A stretch of DNA of 64,000 nt from Lolium rigidum (Eukaryota > Streptophyta > Magnoliopsida > Poales > Poaceae): NCBI RefSeq assembly GCF_022539505.1, contig NC_061510.1:277966330-278030329 (forward strand). The letters run 5' to 3'. Position 1 is the stretch's first letter. Every line of letters starts with the position of its first letter. A program made the position numbers and the translations under genes. Positions 13,719-25,354 of the stretch are shown piece by piece. Under the pieces are notes generated by a model that saw only the letters and a list, made by a program, of their open reading frames with translations, ran no database searches and was not told where the DNA came from.

Positions 13719-13735
13719 CCCCGGCAACGGCGCCG
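13719..13735 (-). other. Primer-binding site of the 8625-15349 element
   Basis: The reverse complement reads CGGCGCCGTTGCCGGGG. The equivalents at 37326-37342 and 58008-58024 read TGGCGCCGTTGCCGGGG. The first base differs because the expected TTTTCTGG is written TTTTACGG, a change at a CTG. The site matches the tRNA-Asp-type PBS used by many plant Gypsy elements (from memory). Confidence 0.8.
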
Positions 13736-13746
13736 TAAAATATGCT

Positions 13747-15349
13747 TGATGGCGTGTATTTCACACGTTCGTTGGGCAACCCCAAGAGGAAGGTATGATG
13801 AGCACAAGCAGCAAGTTTTCCCTCGTAAAGAAACCAAGGTTTATCGAACCAGGAGGAGCCAAGAAGCACGTTGAAGGTTGATGGCGGCGGGATGTAGTGC
13901 GGCGCAACACCGTAGATTCCGGCGCCAACGTGGAACCCGCACAACACAACCAAACTACTTTGCCCCAACGAAACAAGTGAGGTTGTCAATCTCACCGGCT
14001 TGCCGTAACAAAGGATTAACCGTATTGTGTGGAAGATGATTGTTTGCAGAGAAAACAAGTAGAAACAAGTATTGCAAGTAGATTGTATTTCAAGTAAAGA
14101 GAATTGGACCGGGGTCCACAGCTCACTAGAGGTGTCTCTCCCATAAGACGAACAAGCATGTTGGGTGAACAAATTACAGCTTGGGCAATTGACAAATAAA
14201 GAGAGCATGACAATGCACATACATATCATGATGAGTATAGTGAGATTTAATTGGGCATTACGACAAAGTACATAGACCGCCATCCAACCGCATCTATGCC
14301 TAAAAAGTCCACCTTCAGAGTTATCATCCGAACCCCTCCAGCATTAAGTTGCAAAGCAACGTACAATTGCATTAAGTATGGTGCGTAATGTAATCAACAA
14401 CTACATCCTTAGACATAGCATCAATGTTTTATCCCTAGTGGCAACAAGACAACACAACCTTAGAACTTTCTCACATCGTCCCGTGTGTCAATGTGCATGA
14501 ACCCACTATCGAGCATAAGTACTCCCTCTTGGAGTTAAAAGCATCTACTTGGCCAGAGCATCTACTAATAACGGAGAGCATGCAAGATCATAAACAACAC
14601 ATAAGCATAACTTTGATAATCAACATAACAAGTATTCTCTATTCATCGGATCCCAACAAACGCAACATATAGAATTACATATAGATGATCTTGATCATGA
14701 TAGGCAGCTCACAAGATCCGACAATGATAGCACAATGGGGAGAAGACAACCATCTAGCTACTGCTATGGACCCATAGTCCAGGGGTAGACTACTCACACA
14801 TCACTCCGGAGGCGACCATGGCGGCGTAGAGTCCTCCGGGAGATGAATCCCCTCTCCGGCAAGGTGCCGGAGGCGATCTCCAGGATCCCCCGAGATGGGA
14901 TCGGCGGCGACGGCGTCTCGCAATGTTTTCCGTATCGTGGCTCTCGGCACCGGGGGTTTCGTCACGGAGGCTATTTGTAGGCGGAAGGGCAAGTCGAGAG
15001 GCGGCACGGGGGGCCCACACCACGAGGCCGCGCGGCCAAGGGGGGGCCGCGCCGCCCTAGGGTTTGGCTCCCCCGTGGCCCCTCTTCGTCTCGTCTTCGG
15101 TCTTCCGGAAGCTTCGTGAGAAAATAGGCCTCTCGGGCTTTTATTTCGTCCAATTCCGAGAATATTTCTTTACTAGGATTTCGAAACCAAAAACAAGCAG
15201 AAAACAAAGAATCGGCACTTCGGCATCTTGTTAATAGGTTAGTTCCAGAAAATACACGAATATGATATAAAGTGTGCATAAAACATGTAGATAACATCAA
15301 TAATGTGGCATGGAACACAAGAAATTATCGATACGTTGGAGACGTATCA
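13747..15349 (-). repeat. 5' LTR of the 8625-15349 element
   Basis: It starts on the plus strand with TGATGGCGTG and ends with GAGACGTATCA, identical to the partner LTR termini. It supplies the promoter copy in the minus orientation. Confidence 0.92.
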
Positions 15350-16190
15350 CCGGCCCACTAAGCATGTGGGCCGGGCCGAATGCACTCATTTGACCAGTCA
15401 ACAGGCAAACGGGCCGGCCCACAAGACATGCGGGACCCACTTTCCTGTTATCGGGCCGGCCCATTTAACAAGTGGGGTCCACCTTAAAGCAAGTGGGCCG
15501 GCCCAAGAAGTTATTGGGCCGACCCAATTAGCCTGTGGGTCCCACTTTCCTGCTATCGGGCTGGCCCATTTAGTACGTGGGGTCCACAATAGATCAAATG
15601 GGCCGGCCCAACAAAAAAGTGGGCCGGGCCAAAAACACGGGTGGGTCCTACTTTCCTGTTAAAGGGCCGGCCCATTTAGTACGTGGGGTCCACCATATAG
15701 CAAGTGGGCCGGCCCAACAAGATAGTGGGCCGGCCAAAAACACAGTGGGTCCCACTTTCCCGTTAAAGGGCCGACCCATTTAGTATGTGGGGTCCACCAT
15801 ATAACCGAGTGGCCGGCCCAACAAGAAAGTGGGCCGGGCCAAAAACACGGTGGGTCCCACATTCCTGTTAACGGGCCGACCCATTTAGTATGTGGGGTCC
15901 ACCGTATAGCAAGTGGGCCGGCCCAACAAGATAGTGGGCCGGGCCAAAAACACAGGTGGGTCCCACTTGCCTGTTAAAGGGCCGACCCATTTAGTATGTG
16001 GGGTCCACCATATATCAAGTGGGCTGGCCCAACAAGATAGTGGGCCGGCCCAATAAGCAGGTGGGCCCACTATCGTGTTAACGGGCCGGCAGAATAAGTA
16101 AGTGAGCCGGCCCAAAATGAAAGTGGGTCCCACACTACTGTAAATGGGCCGGCCCAATCTGTTGTAGGGCCCTAGTTGTTTGACTAGTCA
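15350..16190. repeat. Tandem array of about 105-bp units rich in GGGCCGGCCC
   Basis: About seven imperfect units of 103-107 bp follow one another. Each has a GGGCCGGCCCATTTAGTA-like start, a GTGGGGTCCAC motif, one or two further GGGCCGGCCCAA boxes and GTGGGTCCCACTTTCC. Unit starts can be read near 15452, 15558, 15663, 15769, 15873, 15979 and 16082. Nearly every box is a palindrome. The array lies at the 3' side of the decayed minus-strand gene described next and begins immediately after the LTR element, so its left edge was probably cut by that insertion. Confidence 0.85.
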
Positions 16191-16314
16191 ACTTGCATTA
16201 AATTTCATGAGCCTACAATCTGATATCAATGATACACACAATTACACACGCAAATAAAATAACTAGGAAAATTACAAGGCAATTAACGTGCCCAAATAAA
16301 AAAATTACATAGAA

Positions 16315-17200
16315 TCATTGAGGACTTCTATTAGCATCATCAATAACACGTTGACATTTGGCAATCGCCTTGATTGAATCTTGTGTACTCTTGGTCAACA
16401 TATCAGCTACAGATCTTAAAGCAGCAATACCATGTCTTTTATAAAGTACCGCCTTGAGATATTTACTGTTTGATGATAAGAATGGTCTAGGTTGACGGCT
16501 ATGAGAGGATGCATCAGAAGAAAGATCAGAACTTTTTGTGGGCCTCTCTTCTGATGAAGATTGCTTCATCACAACTACATTCTGATAATAATGCAAAAAG
16601 AGTTAAACGATGAACTATGCAAACATGTATTAAGCATTGTCGATATGAGATAGTCACAAGGACTAAGCACAGACTTACATTATATCGTTGCATAGGCTCA
16701 CCCCGGAACCTTTTTTGCGCTCTATCTTCTACTAAGGACTTCTTCATTACAACTGCATTCTAATAATATTGCAAACATAGTTACAACAGTGAACTATTCA
16801 AACATTTATTATGCAATGTAGATATAAGATAATAACAAGTTGCATAAATAAGACAATGTATGGAACTTGTACTAAGCGAGACTTACATCATAATGTTGCA
16901 CAGTGGTCGCTTTGGCGACTATCTTCTAATGATGACTCGCTTCACTAAAACTGCATTCCGGTAATATTGCAAACATAGTTACAACAATTAACTATTCAAA
17001 CATGTATTACGCAATGTAGAGATCGGATAACAGACATTAGCGAGAAATAAGCACAAGATAAGATAAGATGCATGTACTAAGCACATACCGGCTCGCTGCA
17101 GTCCTTCTCTTGCGTGCACTAGTCGTGGTCGACATGCCTGTCATTTTAGGTTCAGCCATCAAGTGAAATGCTAATCCTCCTCGCTCCATTGTCCTTAATC
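16315..17200 (-). pseudogene. Decayed multi-exon gene with triplicated exon, unknown function
   Basis: On the minus strand an exon ending at 17089 (donor CCG|GTATGT) encodes MERGGLAFHLMAEP and a basic stretch SARKRRTAA. Three successive exon-like blocks follow, each starting AATGCAGTT/AATGTAGTT: 16887-16957, 16679-16759 (27 codons, NAVVMKKSLVEDR...) and 16315-16581 (NVVVMKQSSSEER..., running to a stop). Each is followed by a similar intron with the same spacing, so the exon and intron were tandemly triplicated. The first copy has a damaged acceptor (CGG instead of CAG) and a frameshift, both at CAG sites. The last exon continues with RSVADMLTKSTQDSI. I do not recognise the family. A transposon-encoded or captured gene is likely because the flanks are repetitive. 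Confidence 0.5.
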
Positions 17201-17794
17201 TGTGTTTAGATATCACATTTAAGACCAAGTCAGCTGGTTTCAAATAACAAAAAACTTGAGCTCGCCAAATGAATAAGCCAATATTTACTCGATATCGATT
17301 AAAACCAACTAGATGTTGCTTTGCATGAGATACGAATTTCGGACATTCAAATTTAGAGTAGGGTAATGCCAAGGTTTTCCACATAAAGTAAATCGGCATT
17401 AAGAATGACCAAATGTCGGGTTCAAATCACCTTCACAGCTTGCTCCAAGACAAGCATATCAAATATGCGTAAACATAGTAAAGCATGGATGGCATTGCTA
17501 TGGCAGGGTTCCAAGTGTTAATCTCTTGCATAAGGAACAATGCACATAGGTTATAGATAATAACGGAAGTAAACCGCCAAAATTACCAACCAATAACTCA
17601 GATTCCAACCTTCCCTAGCGTCCCCGCTCGTTAATGTTGGATATTCTAATAAGTGGTTCGCATGATCAATCCCTAGGAAAAATAACATTGACAAGTTAGT
17701 CTACGATAATACAAAGACCGGACATGCACGCAGCAATAACTATACAAGCCGTGCGACAGAGCATTCATGGAAAAAATACCTATAAGCTAAAGAC

Positions 17795-17955
17795 GAGGTA
17801 TAAGAGCACGCAGATTGGAAATGCACATAGCATGATTATAAAAGCAAGTGTGAGAATAGCAGGCACGAGAAAACAGCTAGCGGCTAGCGGTGAGCTAATG
17901 ACGTGGTATAAGAACAACCAGATTGGAAATGCCCATAGCATGACTATAAAAGGAA
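17795..17955. repeat. Two-copy direct repeat
   Basis: GTATAAGAGCACGCAGATTGGAAATG... at about 17798 recurs as GTATAAGAACAACCAGATTGGAAATG... at about 17906, about 108 bp apart. The copies share the CATAGCATGA-TATAAAAG tail. The sequence is probably in an intron of the decayed gene. Nothing else is recognisable between 17200 and 18180. Confidence 0.7.
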
Positions 17956-18179
17956 TAGCATGCAGTGCAAAAACAGTTGGCAGGAAATGAATGGGTATAA
18001 GGCTATAAATATGTGGATGCACACAGGTGTCAGTAGAATGAACAGGATGGTAGCGACCGGATAATGCTTTTGTACTGTACAACATTTAAACGAACTTCAT
18101 GCGAAGTAACACATCAAGAAAGTTAATGGCATATGAGATCTGCAAATAACTACACAAAACATGACTAAAGAAACACCAC

Positions 18180-18349
18180 GATCTAACGGGCTAGCGTACT
18201 AACCAAGCTGCGGCGGGGTGGACAGGGGCGGCAAATTGCATTCCAGCGGCGGCGAACGCGGGAGACGATGAGTCGACCCTGTTTCAGTGAAGCAGATCTG
18301 GTTGGCTGGCAAGGGATTCGGTGAAGTTGATACAGCCGCTGCGCCGAGG
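18180..18349 (-). other. GC-rich exon-like block, left of the Copia insertion
   Basis: This GC-rich sequence (GCGGCGGGG, GGCGGCGAACGCG) matches in style the block at 27139-27440, and the two are joined once the Copia element is removed. Read on the minus strand, the rejoined sequence would be the 5' untranslated or first-exon region of the decayed gene at 16315-17200. Confidence 0.45.
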
Positions 18350-20130
18350 TGTAGGATAACGTTGCATAGAAAACAAAAATTTTCCTACCGCGAACACGCA
18401 ATCCAAGCCAAGATGCAATCTAGAAGACGGTAGCAACGAGGGGGTATCGAGTCTCACCCTTGAAGAGATTCCAAAGCCTACAAGATGAAGCTCTTGTTGC
18501 TGCGGTAGACGTTCACTTGCCGCTTGCAAAAGCGCGTAGAAGATCTTGATCACGATCGGTTCCGGCGCCACGAACGGGCAGCACCTCCGTACTCGGTCAC
18601 ACGTTCGGTTGTTGATGAAGACGACGTCCACCTCCCGTTCCAGGCGGGCAGCGGAAGTAGTAGCTCCTCTTGAATCCGACAGCACGACGGCGTGGTGTCG
18701 GTGGCGGTGGAGAACTCCGGCGGAGCTTCGCTAAAGCACGCGGGAGCTATGGAGGAGAGGGGCGGCTAGGGTTTGGGAGGGGTGGCCGGCCACTCAAGGG
18801 GGGCGGCCAGGTTGTGGTCTTGGGGTGGTAGGCCCCCTCCCTTGGCCCCTCATTATATAGGTGGATCCCCAAGAGTTGGTCTCCAAGTCTCCGAATAAGA
18901 CCCGAACCAAAACCTTCCAAAAGGAGGGGAAACCTAGCCAAGCTAGGACTCCCACCAAAGGTGGGAGTTCCACCTCCCATATGGGGGTGGCCGGCCCCCT
19001 AAGGGGAGTCCACTTGGGACTCCTCCCCCACTAGAGTTGGCCGGCCATGGAGGTGGAGTCCCATGTGGACTCCACCTTTCTTGGTGGTTTCTTCCGGACT
19101 TTTCTAGAACCTTCTAGAACCTTCCATAGAACCTTCCGCGACATTTTAATTCACATAAAATGACATCCTATATATGAATCTTATTCTCCGGACCATTCCG
19201 GAACTCCTCGTGATGTCCGGGATCTCATCCGGGACTCCGAACACATATTCGAACTCCATTCCATATTCAAATACTACCATTTCAACATCCAACTTTAAGT
19301 GTGTCACCCTACGGTTCGTGAACTATGCGGACATGGTTGAGTACTCACTCCGACCAATAACCAATAGCGGGATCCGGAGATCCATAATGGCTCCCACATA
19401 TTCAACGATGACTTTAGTGATCGAATGAACCATTCACATGCAATACCAATTCCCTTTGTCTCGCGATATTTTACTTGTCCGAGGTTTGATCTTCGGTATC
19501 ACTCTATACCTTGTTCAACCTCGTCTCCTGACAAGTACTCTTTACTCGTACCGTGGTATGTGGTCTCTTATGAACTTATTCATATGCTTGCAAGACATTT
19601 AGACGACATTCCACCGAGAGGGCCCGGAGTATATCTATCCGTCATCGGGATGGACAAATCCCACTGTTGATCCATATGCCTCAACTCATACTTTCCGGAT
19701 ACTTAATACCACCTTTATAACCACCCATTTACGCAGTGGCGTTTGGTGTAATCAAAGTACCTTTCCGGTATAAGTGATTTACATGATCTCATGGTCATAA
19801 GGACTAGGTAACTATGTATCGAAAGCTTATAGCAAATAACTTAATGACGAGATCTTATGCTACGCTTAATATGGGTGTATCCATTACATCATTCATATAA
19901 TGATATAACCTTGTTATTAATAACATCCAATGTTCATGATTATGAAACTAATCATCCATTAATCAACAAGCTAGTTAAGAGGCATACTAGGGACTCTTTG
20001 TTGTTTACATATCACACATGTATCAATGTTTCGGTTAATACAATTATAGCATGGTATATAAACATTTATCATAAACATAAAGATATATAATAACCACTTT
20101 TATTATTGCCTCTTGGGCATATCTCCAACA
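18350..20130 (-). repeat. 3' LTR of the Copia element
   Basis: It runs from TGTAGGATAACG to ATCTCCAACA on the plus strand. It is close to identical with 25355-27138, differing by homopolymer length and CAG-site changes (for example GACAGCAC versus GACGAGCAC). Confidence 0.95.
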
Positions 20131-20855
20131 GATCTCCCACTTGCACTAGAGTCAATAATCTAGATTACATTGTAAGGAACCTAACACCCATGGCATTCCG
20201 GTGTTGGTCATGCTTTGCCCTAGGGAGAGCTTTAGTCAACGGATCTGCTACATTCGGATCAGTGTGTACTTTGCGAATCTTTACTTCTCCATCTTCGATG
20301 TACTCGCGAATCGAGTGGTAACGCAGCTTGATATGCTTCAGCCTCTTGTGTGACCTTGGTTCTTGTGCATGGGCGATGGCACCCGTGTTGTCACGAGTAT
20401 ATGACTAGTGGGTCCAATGCACTAGGAACCACACCGAGCTCTACGATGAACCTCTTCATCCATACCGCTTCGATGAAGCCTCCGAAGCCGCTATGTACTC
20501 CGATTCCGTTGAAGACTTCGCCACCGTGCACCGCTTCGAGCTTGCCCAGCCTATCGCGCAGCACCATTCAATATAAACACGTACCCGCATTGTGACTTAG
20601 AGTCATCAGGATCGGTGTTCTAACTTGCATCGGTGTAACTTGTTACAACGAGCTCTTGGTCACCTCCATAACAAAGAAACATATCCTTAGTTCTTTTCAA
20701 GTACTTCGGGATATTCTTGACCACTGTCCAAGTGTTCCATTCCTGGATCACTTTGATATCTCGCTAGTCAAACTAACAGCATGCGCTATATCCGGTCTTG
20801 TACATAGCATGGCATACATAATAGAGCCTACTCGCCGAAGCATAGGGGATCCGAT

Positions 20856-21780
20856 TCATCCTTTCTCTTTCTTCGCCGTAGCCGGTCCTTGAGTCTTACT
20901 CAAGACCTTGCCCGGTAACATAGGTAAAAACCCTTTCTTACTTTCGTCCATTCTAAACTTCTTTAGAATCTTGTCCAGGTATGTACTCTGTGATAGCCCT
21001 ATTAGGCGTCTTGATCTATCTCTATAAATCTTGATGCCTAATATATATGATGCTTCACCAAGGTCTTTCATTGAAAAACTCTTATTCAAATAACCTTTTA
21101 CACTGCTTAATAGTTCTATATCATTCCCAATCAATAATATGTCATCTACATATAATATCGGGAATGCTACGGAGCTCCCACTCACTTTCTTGTAAATACG
21201 AGGCCTCTCCATGACACCGTATAAACCCGAAGTCTTTGATCACCTTATCAAAACGTCGGTTCCAACTTCTTGATGCTTGCTTCAGTCCATAGATTGAACG
21301 CTCGAAGTTTGCATACTTTGTCGACATTTTTAGGATCGACAAAACCTTTGGGTTGTACCATATACAACTCTTCCTCAATGTCTCCATTAAGGAACGCCGT
21401 TTTGACATCCATCCGCCAAATCTCATAATCGAAAAATGCAGCTATTGCTAACAAAATCCTCACAGATTTTAGCTTCGCTACAGGTGAGAAAGTCTCATCG
21501 TAGTCAACTCCTTGAATTTGTCGGAAACCCTTTGCGACAAGTCGAGCTTTATAGACAAGTAATATTACCATCGGCATCTGTTTTTCTCTTGAAGATCCAT
21601 TTATTCTCGATGACCTTTCGGCTATCGGGTAAGTCTACCAAAGTCCATACTTTGTTATCATACATGGATCCCATTTCGGATTTCATGGCTTCTTGCCATT
21701 TGTTGGAATCCGGGCTCATCATCGCTTCTTCATACGTCGCAGTGGTCCTCATCATTGTTATCCACAATCATGACATTTAG
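20856..21780 (-). pseudogene. Copia reverse transcriptase domain, frame-shifted
   Basis: Three overlapping frames together cover the RVT_2 reverse transcriptase. 21549-21767 holds the domain start (EAMKSEMGSMYDNKVWTLVDLP). 21248-21577 holds the palm with KARLVAKGFRQ, DYDETFSPVAK and DVKTAFLNGD. 20856-21212 holds the catalytic YVDD (codons at 21141-21152) and the following LLIGN helix. One shift lies where ATTACTGTC would be expected but ATTACTTGTC is written, at a CTG. The order RT after integrase is that of Copia. RNase H should follow toward 20135, but I can find only scattered similarity there. Confidence 0.85.
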
Positions 21781-22085
21781 ACAAGGATCATACCAATCAG
21801 GAGTGGCACGTTCCCTTGTCGATCCGCGAGGTTCGTAGTTTCCTCGTTCGAAGTTTCATGATCATTATCATTAGCTTCCTCTCGTTGCCGGTGTAGGCGG
21901 TACAGGTACAACTTCCGTCATCGCGCTACTCGATCAACGAGTATAGATTCATTAATCTCATCGAGTTCTACTTTTCTTCCAAGTCACTTCTTTAGTGAGA
22001 AATTCTTTCTCAAGAAAGGTTCCGTTCTTAGCAACAAAGATTTTGCCTTCGGATCTCGTGATAGAAAGTGTACCCTATAGTTTCC

Positions 22086-23423
22086 TTAGGGTATCCTATG
22101 AAGACGCATTTCTCCGCTTTGGGTTCTAGCTTGTCCGGTTGTAACTTTTTTTACATAGGCTTCGCAACCCCAAACTTTAAGGAACGACGGCTTAGGTTTC
22201 TTATTAAACCATAATTCATACGGTGTCGTTTCTACGGATTTTGATGGTGCTCTATTTAAAGTGAATGCGGCTGTCTCTAATGCATAGCTCCAAAATGATA
22301 ACGGCAAATCAGTAAGAGACATCATAGAACGAACCATATCTAAAAGAGTTCGATTACGACGTTCGGACACACCGTTTCGTTGTGGTGTTCCCGGCGGTGT
22401 CAATTGTGAAAGTATTCCGCATTTCTTTAAATGCATGCCAAACTCATAACTCAGATATTCACCTCCACGATCAGATCGTAGAAATTTGATCTTCTTGTTA
22501 CGTTGATTTTCTACTTCACTTTGGAATTCCTTAAACTTCTCGAAAGTTTCGGATTTATGTTTCATGAAATAGATATACCCATATCTACTCGGATCATCCG
22601 TGAAGGTTAGAACATAACGATAACCACCGCGCGATGCTACACTCATTGGTCCGCACACATCGGTATGTATGATTTCCAATAAGTCGGTAGCTCGCTCCAT
22701 CATACCAGAAAATGGAGTCTTAGTCATTTTTCCCATTAGACATGCTTCGCATCTATCAAGTGACTCAAAGTCAAGTGATTCAAGTAATCCATCGGTATGG
22801 AGTTTCTTCATGCGTTTCACTCCAATATGACCAAGACGACGATGCCACATATATGTAGAATTATCATTCAATTTAATTCGCTTAGCATCAATGTTATGTA
22901 TATGTGTATCACTACTATCGAGATCTAATAGAAATAAGCCATTCTTTTGTGGTGCTCGACCATAAAAGATATTATTCATAAAAATAGAACAACCATTATT
23001 CTCAGACTTGAATGAATAACCGTCTTGCATTAAACAAGATCCAGATATAATGTTCATGATTAACGCAGGTACATAATAACAATTATTTAGGCTTAAAACT
23101 AATCCCGAAGGTAGATGTAGAGGAAGTGTGCCGACTGCGATCACATTGACCTTGGATCCGTTTCCAACGCGCATCGTCACTTCATCCTTCGGTAGTTGTC
23201 GTTTATTCTTTAGTTCCTGTTTCGAGTTACAAATATGAGCAACCGAACCGGTATCAAATACCCAGGTACTAGAACGAGAACTAGTGAGATAAACATCTAT
23301 AACATGTATATCGGATATACCTTCTTTCTTCTTCTTGACAAGGCCGCTCTTCGGATCCGCTAAATACTTGGAGCAATTACGCTTCCGGTGTCCCTTCTCT
23401 TTGCGGTAATAGCACTCGAGCAT
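22086..23423 (-). pseudogene. Copia zinc knuckle, protease and integrase frame
   Basis: A 445-codon frame starts in the gag zinc knuckle CYYRKEKGHRKRNC, where the second Cys and the expected Trp are both written as Arg; each is explained by CTG becoming CCG. The aspartic protease motif WVFDTGS follows at about residue 54. The integrase zinc-binding HRRLGH...CEAC comes next. The DDE core includes the TFTDD region, RSDRGGEY and the NGVSERRNRTL glutamate helix. The frame leaves phase near VWGCEAYVKK at a run of seven A, a typical homopolymer slip. It would cut, process and integrate the element's cDNA. As written it lacks a functional zinc knuckle and is cut off from RT. Confidence 0.9.
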
Positions 23424-24155
23424 CGGGCTTAGGGCCGTTCTTAGGTTTCATAGGAGGCGTGGCAGCTTTCTTGCCACCCTTCTTGAATTTTCCCTTAGAC
23501 TTGCCCTGTTTCTTGAAACTGGTGGTCTTGTTGACCATCAACACTTGGTGCTCTTTCTTGATCTCAATCTCAGCAGCTTTTAACATGCCAAAGAGTTCAG
23601 GTAACTCCTTGTTCATGTTCTCGCATATTGTAGTTCATCACAAAGTTCTTGTAACTTGGTGGCGGTGATTGAAGGACACGATTAATCCCCGATCTGTTAG
23701 GAATCACTATTCCCAAGTCACTGAGTTTCTTCGCATGCCCGGTCATGGCGAGCATGTGCTCACTAATGGAGCTGCCTTCTTCCATCATACAACTGAAGAA
23801 ATGTTTCGATGCTTCATAGCATTCCACGGCCGCATGAGTCTCAAAAATAGCTTTCAGCTCATTCATCAACTCATGAGGATCGTGGTGCTCAAAACGTTTT
23901 TGAAGATCGGATTCCGGATCGCACGGGATGGCACACCGAACTTGAGAGTACCGAGTTTTCCGAGTCTCGTAAACAGCTTTTACTTCATCGGTTTCGGTTT
24001 CGCAGGAGGGTCACCTAGCGGTGCATCAAGCACATATTGCGATTTCCGCCGAGAGGAAGATCCTCACATGACGGAACCGCAGTCGGTGAAGTTGCTACCG
24101 TTGCTCTTAAGCTTTTCTTTCTCTAGGAACTGGTTAAAATTGATTGAGGACGCCA
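23377..24155 (-). pseudogene. Copia gag, frame-shifted
   Basis: The start is readable on the minus strand near 24153 (MASSINFNQFLEKEKLKSNG), followed by a region where three CTG sites are altered in a row and the phase is lost. 23597-23869 gives the central capsid part (HAAVECYEASKHFF, MEEGSSISEHML). 23377-23616 gives the C-terminal basic linker (KKQGKSKGKFKKGGKK) before the zinc knuckle. The order and content match BARE/Angela-type gag. The losses GACTGG to GACTGCGG and TCTGC to TCGGC are small changes at CTG only. Upstream, 24190-25340 is the leader with no coding feature. Confidence 0.8.
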
Positions 24156-25334
24156 TCTCTACAACATATATTTGCAATAGTTTAGACTAAGTTTATGACA
24201 AATTGAGTTCAAATTTTAATTCAACATAATTAAAAATCTAGGTGAACTCCCACTCAAAACAATATCCCTCGCATTGTCTTAGTGATCACACGAACCAAAT
24301 CCACCGCACCTAAACCCGATCATCACGAGAAAAGGTGTGATTTCAATGGCGAACACTCAAAGTGTTCATCATATCAATCATATGATTCATGCTCTACCTT
24401 TCGGTATCATGTGTTCCGAGACCATGTCTGTACATGCTAGGCTCGTCAAGGCCACCTTAGTATCCGCATGTGCAAAACTGTCTTGCACCCGTTGTATGTA
24501 CTTATCGAATCTATCACACCCGATCATCACGAGATGCTTCGAAACGACAAGACTTGATAACGGTGCTACTAAGGATGAACACTTTATTATCTTGAGATTT
24601 TAGTGAGGGATCATCTTGTAATGCTACCGTCGTGATCTAAGCAAAATAAGATGCATAAAAGGATTAACATCACATGCAGTTCATATGTGATATGATATGG
24701 CCCTTTTGTCTTTGCGCCTTTGATCTTCATCTCCAAAGCACGGACATGATCTCCATCATCTTTGGGCATGATCTCCATCATCGTCGACGTAGCGTCAAGG
24801 TCAATGGCGCCGTCTTCATGATTGTCCTCCATGTAGCAACTATTACAACTACTTTGAAATACTACTCAACATGAAATTTAAAGACAACCATAAGGCTCCT
24901 ACCGGTTGCCACAATACAATAATGATCATCTCATACATATTCATCATCATATTATGGCCATATCACATCACCAAACCCTGCAAAAACAAGTTAGACGCTC
25001 TCTAATTTGGTTTGCATATTTTACGTGGTTTAGGGTTTTCGATATAGATCTAATCTACCTACGAACATGAACCACAACGTTGATACTAATGTTGTCAATA
25101 TAAGAGTAAATTGAATCTTTACTATAGTAGGAGAGACAGACACCCGCAAAGCCTCTTATGCAATACAAGTTGCATGTCGAACGAGGAACAAGTCTCATGA
25201 ACGCGGTCATGTAAAGTTAGTCCGAGCCGCTTCATCCCACTATGCCATAAAGATGCAAAGTACTCAACTAAAGATAACAAGAGCATCAACGCCCACAAAA
25301 CCATTGTGTTCTACTCGTGCAACCATCTATGCAT

Positions 25335-25354
25335 AGACACGGCTCGATACCACT
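25335..25354 (-). other. Initiator-tRNA-Met primer-binding site of the Copia element
   Basis: In sense direction the LTR end ATCCTAC is followed by GAGTGGTATCGAGCC. The invariant plant site is TGGTATCAGAGC; here the A of CAG is missing, and the preceding LTR terminus also lacks the A of a CAG. Two identical losses in a functionally constrained site point to sequence error. Confidence 0.8.

Larger units (their letters stand above)
8625..15349 (-). mobile_element. Gypsy-like LTR retrotransposon, internally deleted, minus orientation
   Basis: Two near-identical LTRs (8625-10221 and 13747-15349) flank 3.5 kb. In the sense direction each LTR begins TGATACGTCTCCAACGTATC and ends ACACGCCATCA. A primer-binding site lies just inside the 5' LTR at 13719-13735. 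Inside there are only two short gag remnants and a long non-coding 3' region shared with the elements at 31951 and 56389. There is no protease, reverse transcriptase or integrase, so it would depend on a partner. Target duplications are not identical as written (left CTAGC, right CCGGC); both could derive from CCAGC if the CAG was miscalled on each side. LTR similarity suggests a recent insertion. Confidence 0.9.

Noticed and set aside
15350..16190. CRISPR-like array or CpG-island promoter
   Set aside because: The units are continuous diverged tandem repeats of about 105 bp without unique spacers, and the context is plant transposon DNA.
22086..23423. Domesticated integrase/protease gene
   Set aside because: It sits in the expected place within a Copia element with LTRs and target duplication, so nothing suggests domestication.
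25335..25354. tRNA gene suggested by primer-site similarity
   Set aside because: Only the 3' tRNA complement is present, next to an LTR end; there is no cloverleaf. The same holds for 41290-41300.
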